Shown here piece by piece: positions 5,781 to 11,962 of a stretch of DNA of 11,962 nucleotides. The position numbers and the translations under genes were made by a program. The stretch comes from Bacteroidota bacterium. Its GTDB lineage: Bacteria; Bacteroidota; Bacteroidia; Chitinophagales; Chitinophagaceae. The DNA lies in NCBI GenBank assembly GCA_947461015.1, contig CANHIR010000047.1, positions 1-11,962 of the forward strand. Direction: 5' to 3'. Numbering within the stretch: position 1 is the first letter of the stretch; every line of letters starts with the position of its first letter. The notes under the pieces were generated by a model. The model worked only from the letters and a program-made list of their open reading frames with translations, did no database searches and was not told where the DNA came from.

Positions 5781-6986
5781 TTAACCCCGCCGAAACAATA
5801 CTTTTATGGCGGCAGGTAAAAATGTCCTTGTGGGTAAACTGCGCATGATGCGAAAGTCCTCCCAAATGGTAGAGGTATTAGATAAAAATTTAAAAATAGT
5901 CGTAGCCTTGTTCTTTTCAAAAATGCGCTTAAATATCTCACTTCCATCCATCAAATCATAATATAGTATGTATAATAAGACTGCATCATAAAATTGATGT
6001 CTAGTATTATGTATTTCGGTTTGCACCTCCTTTTCATTGACTAAAGATGTTACAATTTGCTTTACCTGCTCCTGAATAAAATGAAATGCATACCCTGTAC
6101 TGGACTTTACTGCATTGCCTAATGTGCCTATAACATATATTGGTGGGCTACTTTTAGCAAAGCTTCGGGTAGTCATTGGTATTGCACCCATTTCCTCGTG
6201 TAATATTTCATAGTTTACATTAGGAAAATGCTTTTCTAAATAGATATTAATCTCAACTGTATAATCCGCTGGTTGTAATATGGTTTTAGAGAATAAAGTA
6301 TATTCAACCAAAGCTTTACGGTTAGTTAAAGGAAGTACATACATAAAACCAGTAGCTCCTTTTTGATCCACATTAAAATCCATTAATCTTGCAACATTTG
6401 CATCAAACACATTGGAATCAAATTCAACTAAATGACCTTTGAAATGTTGCCACAAAAATGGGGTATCGGTACTTTTTTGACTGATACTATATAATTGATC
6501 AATAGGCAACAAACTAGAAAAAACTTTTTTTCCCTTGGCCATTCCGCCCTCCCAATGAACAATTGCATTTTCAGCATCCTTATCAATTGAAGTTATATTG
6601 GCTTCTTGCCAATACACATTCGCAAATTGCTTAGCAAAATTCAAGACATGATTATAAAAATCTAACCCATTGATCATTTTGTAAATAAATGGATCCGTTG
6701 GCAAGGTTCTTGAGAAACTATTTTTATGTACCGATATCCGATCCCATTTTTTGCAAATTAAGGATTCAAAAATACCAGCTTCTGCTTCCCAAAAACACCA
6801 GGTGCGATCATTTGACTTATCAAATGATCTATCTATCAACAATATTTTTTGATTGTTTAATACAGGTGTACTTAATATAGAATACAACAGAGAAAGGCCT
6901 GAACAACCTGCGCCGGCTATAATTATATCATAAATACCATCATAATTAGAGTTGGTATTATTTTCCATTGGCTTGAATGCGTTCAT
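5781..6986 (-). CDS. crtY: Lycopene beta-cyclase
   Basis: CrtY closes both ends of lycopene into beta rings to give beta-carotene. It is an FAD/NAD(P)-binding, membrane-associated enzyme. The product is 401 residues, normal for bacterial CrtY. Residues 20-35 hold the dinucleotide-binding fingerprint GAGCSG (25-30). DRTWCFWE (60-67) is the family signature DxTWxF. FLWQHFKGHLVEF (177-189), FMYVLPL (214-220), GAIPMTT (267-273) and GTLGNAVKSSTGYAF (287-301) also match conserved CrtY blocks. With the start at 6986 the gene overlaps crtZ by 29 bases. A second ATG at 6968 (MENNTNSNYDG) would cut the overlap to 11 bases. I keep the first because AAGG precedes it, but either is possible. It is the last crt gene, and tRNA-Arg follows. 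Confidence 0.92.
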   Translation of the reverse strand: MNAFKPMENNTNSNYDGIYDIIIAGAGCSGLSLLYSILSTPVLNNQKILLIDRSFDKSNDRTWCFWEAEAGIFESLICKKWDRISVHKNSFSRTLPTDPFIYKMINGLDFYNHVLNFAKQFANVYWQEANITSIDKDAENAIVHWEGGMAKGKKVFSSLLPIDQLYSISQKSTDTPFLWQHFKGHLVEFDSNVFDANVARLMDFNVDQKGATGFMYVLPLTNRKALVEYTLFSKTILQPADYTVEINIYLEKHFPNVNYEILHEEMGAIPMTTRSFAKSSPPIYVIGTLGNAVKSSTGYAFHFIQEQVKQIVTSLVNEKEVQTEIHNTRHQFYDAVLLYILYYDLMDGSEIFKRIFEKNKATTIFKFLSNTSTIWEDFRIMRSLPTRTFLPAAIKVLFRRG

Positions 6987-7431
6987 CTTGACGAACCTTA
7001 TCCCAATATTTTTTAGCCACTATTAACATGCCAAAACTTTCACTATCTTCTTTTCCAATATGCTTATGATGCATTTTGTGTGCCCAACGAATTGCCTTTA
7101 TATACCTACTATTAGACTTTGTAAACCACTTTATACGCTGATGAATGATTACTTCGTGCACTATAAAATAGGCAAATCCATACATCGCAACACCAGTTCC
7201 AATTCCTGCGACCCATAATGGTCCACCAAAATTTCCATAAAATATACATGCCATACTTGGCACCGCAAAAATTAAAAAAAAGGCGTCATTTTTTTCAAAA
7301 AAATGTCCAGTTGGTTGATGATGATCTTCATGTAAATACCATAAAAAACCATGCATAACATAACGATGTGTTAACCAAGTGATCCCTTCCATAATTGCGA
7401 AAGTCAACAATGTTACTGCAATAAAAATCAT
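6958..7431 (-). CDS. crtZ: Beta-carotene 3-hydroxylase
   Basis: CrtZ hydroxylates the beta rings of beta-carotene through beta-cryptoxanthin to zeaxanthin, using a non-haem di-iron centre in the membrane. The product is 157 residues from ATG at 7431; an in-frame TTG at 7440 adds only three residues. The histidine clusters that bind iron are present in the expected order: HRYVMH (22-27), HEDHH (34-38), HEVIIH (92-97) and HKMHHKH (118-124). Hydrophobic helices lie at about 2-20, 50-66 and 72-91. The family also includes fatty acid and sterol hydroxylases, but the cluster and the HEDHH and HKMHHKH spacing support CrtZ. The start is 27 bases after crtB and the 3' end overlaps crtY, consistent with coupled translation. 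Confidence 0.92.
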   Translation of the reverse strand: MIFIAVTLLTFAIMEGITWLTHRYVMHGFLWYLHEDHHQPTGHFFEKNDAFFLIFAVPSMACIFYGNFGGPLWVAGIGTGVAMYGFAYFIVHEVIIHQRIKWFTKSNSRYIKAIRWAHKMHHKHIGKEDSESFGMLIVAKKYWDKVRQDERIQANGK

Positions 7432-7458
7432 AATAATCAATTTTAAGTGGTAAAGGTA

Positions 7459-8301
7459 CTACAACAAATTTAACTGGCTACGAATTTTAGCTTTAGCAAA
7501 TATAAAAACCTTGCCATAATCTGGAATTCTGATCCGAGTTTGTAAAATAGAATGATGTTTGGTTTTTTTTATTTTCTTGTAAAGGGTGTAATAATATTTG
7601 AACGCCACATATACGCCAAATCGCGCCTTAAGAGGCAATATTTTAATGCCATCCAAGGCAGCTGAAAAATCGGCTTGGATATCTTCCTCTATTATTTGCT
7701 TATCCTCCTGTTTAAAATTCGCAAAATCACAATTTGGAAAATACATTCTTTCCAATCCTTCAAAATCCGCTTTAATGTCTCTTAAAAAGTTAACCTTTTG
7801 AAAAGCAGCGCCCAATCTTTGAGCAGAAGGTTTTAAATGCTCATATTTTTCTTTGTCCCCATCACAAAATATATGTAAACACATTAAGCCTACTACTTCG
7901 GCACTGCCATAAATATAATTTTGGTATGTAGCTGCATCATACTCCTGTTTGCTTAAATCCATTTCCATGCTGTTAAAAAAAGCATCGACTAATTCAAGAC
8001 CAATATTATATTTCCTAACGGTCAATTGAAAACGATGTAAAATTGGATTTAAACTAACCCCCTGCTCAATAGCAGTATAGGTATCTAATTTAAATTGTTC
8101 CAATAATTTAGCCTTATCAAAATCATGAAAAGTATCTACAATTTCATCTGCAAAGCGAACCAAACCATAAACATCATAAATGGGTTGACGTAAATCCTTA
8201 TGCAATAATTTAATAGCCATAGAAAAACTTGAACTATACCTTAAAGTAGTTTGTTTGCTGGTTTCTGCTGTTACTTGATTGTATAATTGAAACGATGACA
8301 T
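7459..8301 (-). CDS. crtB: Phytoene synthase
   Basis: CrtB joins two geranylgeranyl diphosphates head to head to make 15-cis-phytoene, the first committed step of carotenoid synthesis. The product is 280 residues, typical of the bacterial family. Both Asp-rich metal- and diphosphate-binding motifs are visible: DEIVD at 52-56, preceded by YDVYGLVRFA, and RDIKADFEG with D175 and D179. SSSFSMA at 23-29 and AAFQKVNFLRD at 165-175 are further family blocks. Squalene synthase and HpnC/HpnD enzymes are related, but the position between crtI and crtZ decides for phytoene. The start lies two bases after the crtI stop. Confidence 0.95.
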   Translation of the reverse strand: MSSFQLYNQVTAETSKQTTLRYSSSFSMAIKLLHKDLRQPIYDVYGLVRFADEIVDTFHDFDKAKLLEQFKLDTYTAIEQGVSLNPILHRFQLTVRKYNIGLELVDAFFNSMEMDLSKQEYDAATYQNYIYGSAEVVGLMCLHIFCDGDKEKYEHLKPSAQRLGAAFQKVNFLRDIKADFEGLERMYFPNCDFANFKQEDKQIIEEDIQADFSAALDGIKILPLKARFGVYVAFKYYYTLYKKIKKTKHHSILQTRIRIPDYGKVFIFAKAKIRSQLNLL

Positions 8302-8303
8302 AT

Positions 8304-9809
8304 CTATGCTTTATTATAATTTTGATTAACCAATTCGGCAACCACTTCTCCACTTATTAAGCTAGGCGGAACCCCTGGACCCGGAACGGTTAATTGACCA
8401 GTGTAATATAAATTATTTATTTTTTTACTCTTACAAGAAGGCTTTAAAATTGCCGTTTGCATCAAAGTATTTGCCAATCCATAGGCATTTCCCTTAAAAG
8501 AGTGGTATTCAGATACAAAATCCGATACCGCAAAGGACTTTTTATATACAATCGCATCTCCAATAGATTGTCCAAATCGCGCTTCCATCCTTGCAATTAT
8601 TTTATGAAAATACACATCTCTAATGGCTTCCGTATCTCCATTTAAACCAGCAGCAACAGGAATTAATAGGAACATATTTTCATGTCCTGCTGGCGCCACG
8701 GTGGCGTCCGTAACCGAAGGAAAACTTGCATAAAATAAAGGATCCTTAGGCCAAGCTGGATGGGTATATATTTCCTTCCCATGAACCCCAAAATCAGTGT
8801 CAAAAAATAAATTATGGTGTTGTACTCCAGTTAATTTTTTATTTAATCCTACATAATATAAAATAGAACTAGGTGCCATTAATCTGTCTTCCCAGTATTT
8901 GTTGGAATAGGACTGATATTTTATATCTAACAACTTTGTTTCAATATGGTGATAGTCGCCAGCACCCACAATCACATCAAATTCATATTCCTTTTGTTCT
9001 TGCGTTTGTCTATGAATAGTTCTAACCGATTTTGCCTCACCATTCACAACATTTATTTGCCTAACTTCTTCTCCAAATTTAAATTGTACGCCTTGTTCTA
9101 GTGCTACTTTATACATTCCATCCACAATACTATACATTCCTTTTTCTGGATACCAAGTACCTCCTTTTATGTCAGCATAGTTCATTAAAGAATATAGGGC
9201 AGGTGTATTTTCTGGCAATGCTCCTAAGAACAGCACAGGAAATTCCATGATAGACTGAATATAAGGATGCTTAAAAAAATGTGCTACATGTTTTTTCATG
9301 TTCTTAAAGATGTCCAACTTAAACACCCCTTTTATTACATCCCACTCAATAAATTCAAATAAGGATTGTCCAGGCTTATGCACCAACTTCCCTACGCCCA
9401 CATCATATTTATACTTTGCTTCCTCCATGAATTTGTCCAATGCCTTTGCAGCACCGGGTTCAACAGATTCTAATAAATCCTGAAATGCCTCGTAATTCGC
9501 AGGCATATCCCAATGGGTAGTTTCAAAATATACACGATAGGAAGGATCTAATCTTTTTAGTTGATAATAATCACTAACTTTTTTACCAAATTTTGCAAAG
9601 TATTTTTCAAATACATCGGGCATCCAATACCAACTAGGCCCCATGTCAAAAACAAAACCATTGGTTTCAAATTTTCTTGCTCTTCCTCCTGGGATATTGT
9701 GTTGTTCAACAACAGTAACCTCCCAACCTTTTTGTGCTAAAAAACTTGCTGCTGAAAGGCCAGCAAATCCTGCGCCTATAACTAAAACATTTTTATTGGG
9801 GGAAGGCAT
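8304..9809 (-). CDS. crtI: Phytoene desaturase (CrtI type)
   Basis: CrtI converts phytoene to lycopene by four desaturations, using FAD at the membrane surface. The product is 501 residues, the usual length. The N-terminus has the FAD-binding fingerprint VLVIGAGFAGLSAASFLA with GAGFAG at 12-17, the acidic residue ending the second strand at E35, and GGRARKFE at 41-48, then FDMGPSWYWMPDVF. The C-terminal family block GQLTVPGPGVPPSLISG lies at 471-487. CrtN and CrtD-type desaturases share this layout, so the number of desaturation steps is inferred from the presence of crtY, which needs lycopene. The gene begins seven bases after the sigma factor stop and is followed two bases later by crtB. 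Confidence 0.95.
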   Translation of the reverse strand: MPSPNKNVLVIGAGFAGLSAASFLAQKGWEVTVVEQHNIPGGRARKFETNGFVFDMGPSWYWMPDVFEKYFAKFGKKVSDYYQLKRLDPSYRVYFETTHWDMPANYEAFQDLLESVEPGAAKALDKFMEEAKYKYDVGVGKLVHKPGQSLFEFIEWDVIKGVFKLDIFKNMKKHVAHFFKHPYIQSIMEFPVLFLGALPENTPALYSLMNYADIKGGTWYPEKGMYSIVDGMYKVALEQGVQFKFGEEVRQINVVNGEAKSVRTIHRQTQEQKEYEFDVIVGAGDYHHIETKLLDIKYQSYSNKYWEDRLMAPSSILYYVGLNKKLTGVQHHNLFFDTDFGVHGKEIYTHPAWPKDPLFYASFPSVTDATVAPAGHENMFLLIPVAAGLNGDTEAIRDVYFHKIIARMEARFGQSIGDAIVYKKSFAVSDFVSEYHSFKGNAYGLANTLMQTAILKPSCKSKKINNLYYTGQLTVPGPGVPPSLISGEVVAELVNQNYNKA

Positions 9810-9816
9810 AATAAGA

Positions 9817-10317
9817 TTAATATCTTTCTATTTTTTGTTTCAAAATTTTTCGTGCAAAGTGAATCCTGCTTTTTATCGTTCCCAATGGCTCACCCAATTC
9901 TTCGGCGATTTCATTGTACTTATAGCCTTCAAAATACAAATTAAATGGTATTCTAAACAATTCTGGCAGCGCAAATATCATTTCATTCACTTCTCTCATG
10001 TTTAAATTGGTAATTCCCTGATTCAACACCTTTGTATGTGTTTGATCTATGATATAATCATTTGGGGTACTGTCAAAAACAATGGATTGCTTTGAACGCT
10101 TACGGTAATCATTTATGAAAATATTACGCATAATGGTATACAACCAAGCTTTAATATTGGTTCCTACATTGTATTTGTCCTTATTGGAAAAGGCACGAAA
10201 CAAGGTTTCCTGAAACAGGTCCTTAGCAGATTCATGGTCCTTTGTTAAATTAATTGCAAAAGGCCTTAAAAACTCGGCATTTTCGGTAAGTAGTAAACTG
10301 AATTCAGCGTTTGACAT
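9817..10317 (-). CDS. ECF (sigma-70 family) RNA polymerase sigma factor
   Basis: The product is 166 residues, normal for an ECF sigma factor. Region 2 spans about 12-78 with the core-binding and -10 recognition stretch DLFQETLFRAFSN ... NIKAWLYTIMRNIFINDYRKRS. Region 4 spans about 108-162 with LPELFRIPFNLYFEGYKYNEIAEELGEPLGTIKSRIHFARKIL, containing the -35 recognition helix-turn-helix. (These spans are given in pieces; there is a short linker between them at about 79-107.) No anti-sigma gene is adjacent, which is unusual for an ECF factor. The gene heads the tight block leading into crtI, crtB, crtZ and crtY and is preceded by a 140-base regulatory gap. It probably drives the crt genes and perhaps other light-stress genes. 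In Myxococcus the ECF factor CarQ plays a similar role, but orthology is not shown here. Confidence 0.9.
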   Translation of the reverse strand: MSNAEFSLLLTENAEFLRPFAINLTKDHESAKDLFQETLFRAFSNKDKYNVGTNIKAWLYTIMRNIFINDYRKRSKQSIVFDSTPNDYIIDQTHTKVLNQGITNLNMREVNEMIFALPELFRIPFNLYFEGYKYNEIAEELGEPLGTIKSRIHFARKILKQKIERY

Positions 10318-10324
10318 ATATTTT

Positions 10325-10357
10325 TGTTTAACATTTAAATAATAATGCTAAACAAAA
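10325..10357. promoter_or_regulatory. Operator-like element, proximal copy
   Basis: TGTTTA (10325-10330), an 18-base spacer and TAAACAAAA (10349-10357) form a dyad; the arms TTTTGTTTA and TAAACAAAA (10322-10330, 10349-10357) are exact complements over nine bases. GGGGA follows at 10362. The element ends eight bases before the sigma factor start codon. It may be a site for the adjacent CarH-like regulator or part of a promoter. Confidence 0.5.
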
Positions 10358-10379
10358 TTAAGGGGAAGTATCCATATTC

Positions 10380-10412
10380 TGTTTAATTATTTTTAATAAA
10401 TATTAAACAAAA
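10380..10412. promoter_or_regulatory. Operator-like element, distal copy
   Basis: This repeats the proximal element exactly 55 bases away: TGTTTA (10380-10385), an 18-base spacer and TAAACAAAA (10404-10412), with GGGGA at 10414. Here the perfect arms extend to TGTTTAAT and ATTAAACA. The spacer sequences of the two copies differ while their lengths agree, as expected for constrained protein contacts. Confidence 0.5.
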
Positions 10413-10457
10413 TGGGGATAAAATGATAATTAATTGATTTTCTGCGTTTTAGTTAAA

Positions 10458-11336
10458 CTACATACTGGATAATAATTCCATGGTCTCTGAAAGAGACTGC
10501 ATAATACGAATATGACCAGCAACTGGCCCTTTGTATTCCTGCATCATTTGACCTGTTAAAATAACAGGGATTTTAGTATTGATTTGAGACAATTGTTCCA
10601 TGAACTTATTCATCTTAAATCCTTTTATGGGAGCTGTAATATGAGCATATAAATAATCCACTTTCTTATACTCTGTTAAATATTTAAGATCCACCAATGG
10701 AACATTGGTACCTAAATAATCTACATTGTACCCTTTTGACTTTAATAAAAAGTGAACAAAAAGTAATCCAATTTCATGATATTCTCCCTCTGGCATAAAC
10801 AATACAACCAATTTTCCGGATGGATTCATTTTAGGTAATTTTTCAATGCCTAAAATAATTTTTTGTCTAATTAAATTGGATGCAAGGTGCTCCTGTGCTG
10901 GGTTTATGTGATTGGTAATCCATAAAACTCCTACTCTCTCTAAGAATGAAAATATGATTTCGGTGATGGTTTTTTCAATCCCTTTATTTGCAATATAATT
11001 GTCTAATTGTCTTTCAAAGGAAATCATGTCCAATGAGACCATGTCTTTAATTAAGGCATTTACCACACGCTCTTTTTCGGCATCCAACTGATTCAAACCA
11101 AGAATTTTCTCTTCCATCTCGGCAGCACTCATCTTGTCTATATGTGATATTTTGAACCCGTATTTATTTAAAAGAGATACGTTCAAAATTACCTTTAACT
11201 CTTCCCCAGAATAGGATCTGATATTGGTTTCGGTACGCTGCGGTTGTAAAAACTGATAGCGTTGCTCCCAAATACGAATAGTATGGGCTTTTATTCCAGA
11301 AATTTGCTCTAAATCCTTAATAGTATAAGATGACAT
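10458..11336 (-). CDS. carH: CarH-like MerR-family regulator with cobalamin-binding photoreceptor domain
   Basis: The product is 292 residues, the length of known CarH proteins. Residues 4-70 form a MerR helix-turn-helix with wing (YTIKDLEQISGIKAHTIRIWEQRY, given as the span 4-27, then RSYSGEEL). Residues about 85-170 fit the four-helix cap domain and about 172-292 the Rossmann-like cobalamin domain. W139 followed by nine residues and E149-H150 gives the Wx9EH motif that contacts the upper face of adenosylcobalamin. E185-Y-H187-x-x-G190 gives ExHxxG, whose His is the lower ligand. In Thermus and Myxococcus, CarH binds DNA as a tetramer in the dark and falls apart in light, freeing carotenoid genes. 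The position just before the sigma-crt operon fits this. The start is 41 bases after rfbA with no terminator between them. The symbol rests on motifs and context. Confidence 0.85.
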   Translation of the reverse strand: MSSYTIKDLEQISGIKAHTIRIWEQRYQFLQPQRTETNIRSYSGEELKVILNVSLLNKYGFKISHIDKMSAAEMEEKILGLNQLDAEKERVVNALIKDMVSLDMISFERQLDNYIANKGIEKTITEIIFSFLERVGVLWITNHINPAQEHLASNLIRQKIILGIEKLPKMNPSGKLVVLFMPEGEYHEIGLLFVHFLLKSKGYNVDYLGTNVPLVDLKYLTEYKKVDYLYAHITAPIKGFKMNKFMEQLSQINTKIPVILTGQMMQEYKGPVAGHIRIMQSLSETMELLSSM

Positions 11337-11377
11337 ACACCTAAAACAACATATAAGAGGAAAGGTTCAGTAAAAAT

Positions 11378-11962
11378 TTACTTTTTTAAATTTCTCAAGT
11401 ATTCACCATACCCACTTTTGGCATATTTATCGGCTAAAACTAGTAATTGTGCCTTATCTATAAAGCCCATGCGGTAGGCAACCTCTTCAATACAACCAAT
11501 TTTTTGACTTTGGCGCTTTTCAATAACGCGCACAAACTCGCAAGCATCTGCCAAGGATTCAAAGGTACCTGTGTCTAGCCAAGCAGTTCCTCTATTCATA
11601 ATACCTACTTGTAATTTTTTACGCTCCAAGTAAACTTTGTTCACATCTGTAATTTCATACTCACCTCTTGGTGATGCAGGAATATTTTTTGCGATTTCCA
11701 CCACATCATTGTCGTAAAAATATAAACCAGGTACCGCATAATTTGATTTAGGCGCATTTGGTTTTTCTTCTAATGATAATGCATTATTATTTTCATCAAA
11801 TTCCACCACACCATATCTTTCTGGATCATTTACTTCATATGCAAAGACCGCTGCCCCTTCTACATCGTTAAAAGATTGCACCAACTTACTAAAGCCGGCA
11901 CCATAAAATATATTATCTCCCAATACTAAAGACACTTTATCCTTTCCAATAAAATCCGCACC
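11378..11962 (-). CDS. rfbA: Glucose-1-phosphate thymidylyltransferase, C-terminal two thirds (start beyond window)
   Basis: RfbA (RmlA) makes dTDP-glucose from dTTP and glucose-1-phosphate, the first step toward dTDP-L-rhamnose and related sugars for surface polysaccharides. The frame is open to the right edge (GADFIGKDKVSLVLGDNIFYG), so this is the last ~194 residues of a protein usually about 290 long. A GTG at 11935 lies inside the conserved block and is not a start. Conserved segments: LGDNIFYG, DPERYGVVEFD, EEKPNAPKS, AVPGLYFYD, SPRGEYEITDVN, GTAWLDTGT and QKIGCIEEVAYRMGFI. Together these are diagnostic of the family. It lies 41 bases before carH on the same strand. The functional link to carotenoids is not obvious, and the other rml genes would be expected to the right of the window. 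Confidence 0.93.
   Translation of the reverse strand, partial: GADFIGKDKVSLVLGDNIFYGAGFSKLVQSFNDVEGAAVFAYEVNDPERYGVVEFDENNNALSLEEKPNAPKSNYAVPGLYFYDNDVVEIAKNIPASPRGEYEITDVNKVYLERKKLQVGIMNRGTAWLDTGTFESLADACEFVRVIEKRQSQKIGCIEEVAYRMGFIDKAQLLVLADKYAKSGYGEYLRNLKK

Noticed and set aside
5754..10460. The 13-base string TTTAGTTAAACTA occurs at both ends of the crt locus (5754-5766 and 10448-10460)
   Set aside because: A repeated 13-mer is expected by chance about once or more in 12 kb of AT-rich DNA, and each copy has another explanation (tRNA promoter area, carH stop region).
11378..11935. GTG at 11935 as the rfbA start
   Set aside because: The frame continues to the window edge with conserved RmlA sequence before this codon, so the gene is cut by the window rather than shortened.

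Overview
The window comes from an AT-rich Bacteroidota genome. The signs are a type IX secretion (T9SS) C-terminal sorting domain, a Bacteroidota-style fibre protein with a KYPSVKAVKTYVD motif, AraC regulators with seven membrane helices, promoter elements like TAnnTTTG and weak Shine-Dalgarno sequences. The gene families fit a Chitinophagaceae-like lineage, but that placement is inference. Every gene I can support lies on the minus strand, so the window reads from right to left.

Right end to centre (11962 to 5781): the 3' part of rfbA/rmlA (dTDP-glucose synthesis) is followed by a carotenoid locus. It holds a MerR-family regulator with a cobalamin-binding domain (CarH-like), an ECF sigma factor, crtI, crtB, crtZ and crtY. 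From the sigma factor to crtY the genes are packed with gaps of 2 to 27 bases or overlaps, so they look like one operon. The encoded route runs from GGPP through phytoene, lycopene and beta-carotene to zeaxanthin. GGPP synthase (crtE) and a ketolase (crtW) are not in the window. The regulator carries both the Wx9EH and ExHxxG motifs of adenosylcobalamin photoreceptors. The 140-base gap in front of the sigma gene holds two tandem copies of a TGTTTA-N18-TAAACAAAA element, spaced 55 bases apart. Together these suggest a light- and B12-dependent switch that acts on a sigma factor and pigment operon.

Centre (5780 to 5362): a tRNA-Arg(CCG) gene sits 37 bases after crtY, with its own possible promoter and a hairpin terminator. 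Beyond it is a hairpin-rich non-coding stretch that I cannot assign.

Left half (5361 to 1): a secreted NTF2/SnoaL-like protein with a strong terminator, then a membrane-anchored AraC-type regulator with its own terminator. After these comes a four-gene cell-surface operon: a predicted outer-membrane barrel protein with duplicated Lys/Asp/Thr-rich repeats, a small lipoprotein, a very small T9SS-sorted protein, and a large fibre-like repeat protein that runs off the left edge. The carotenoid and rfbA assignments are strong. The joint function of the surface operon is unknown.
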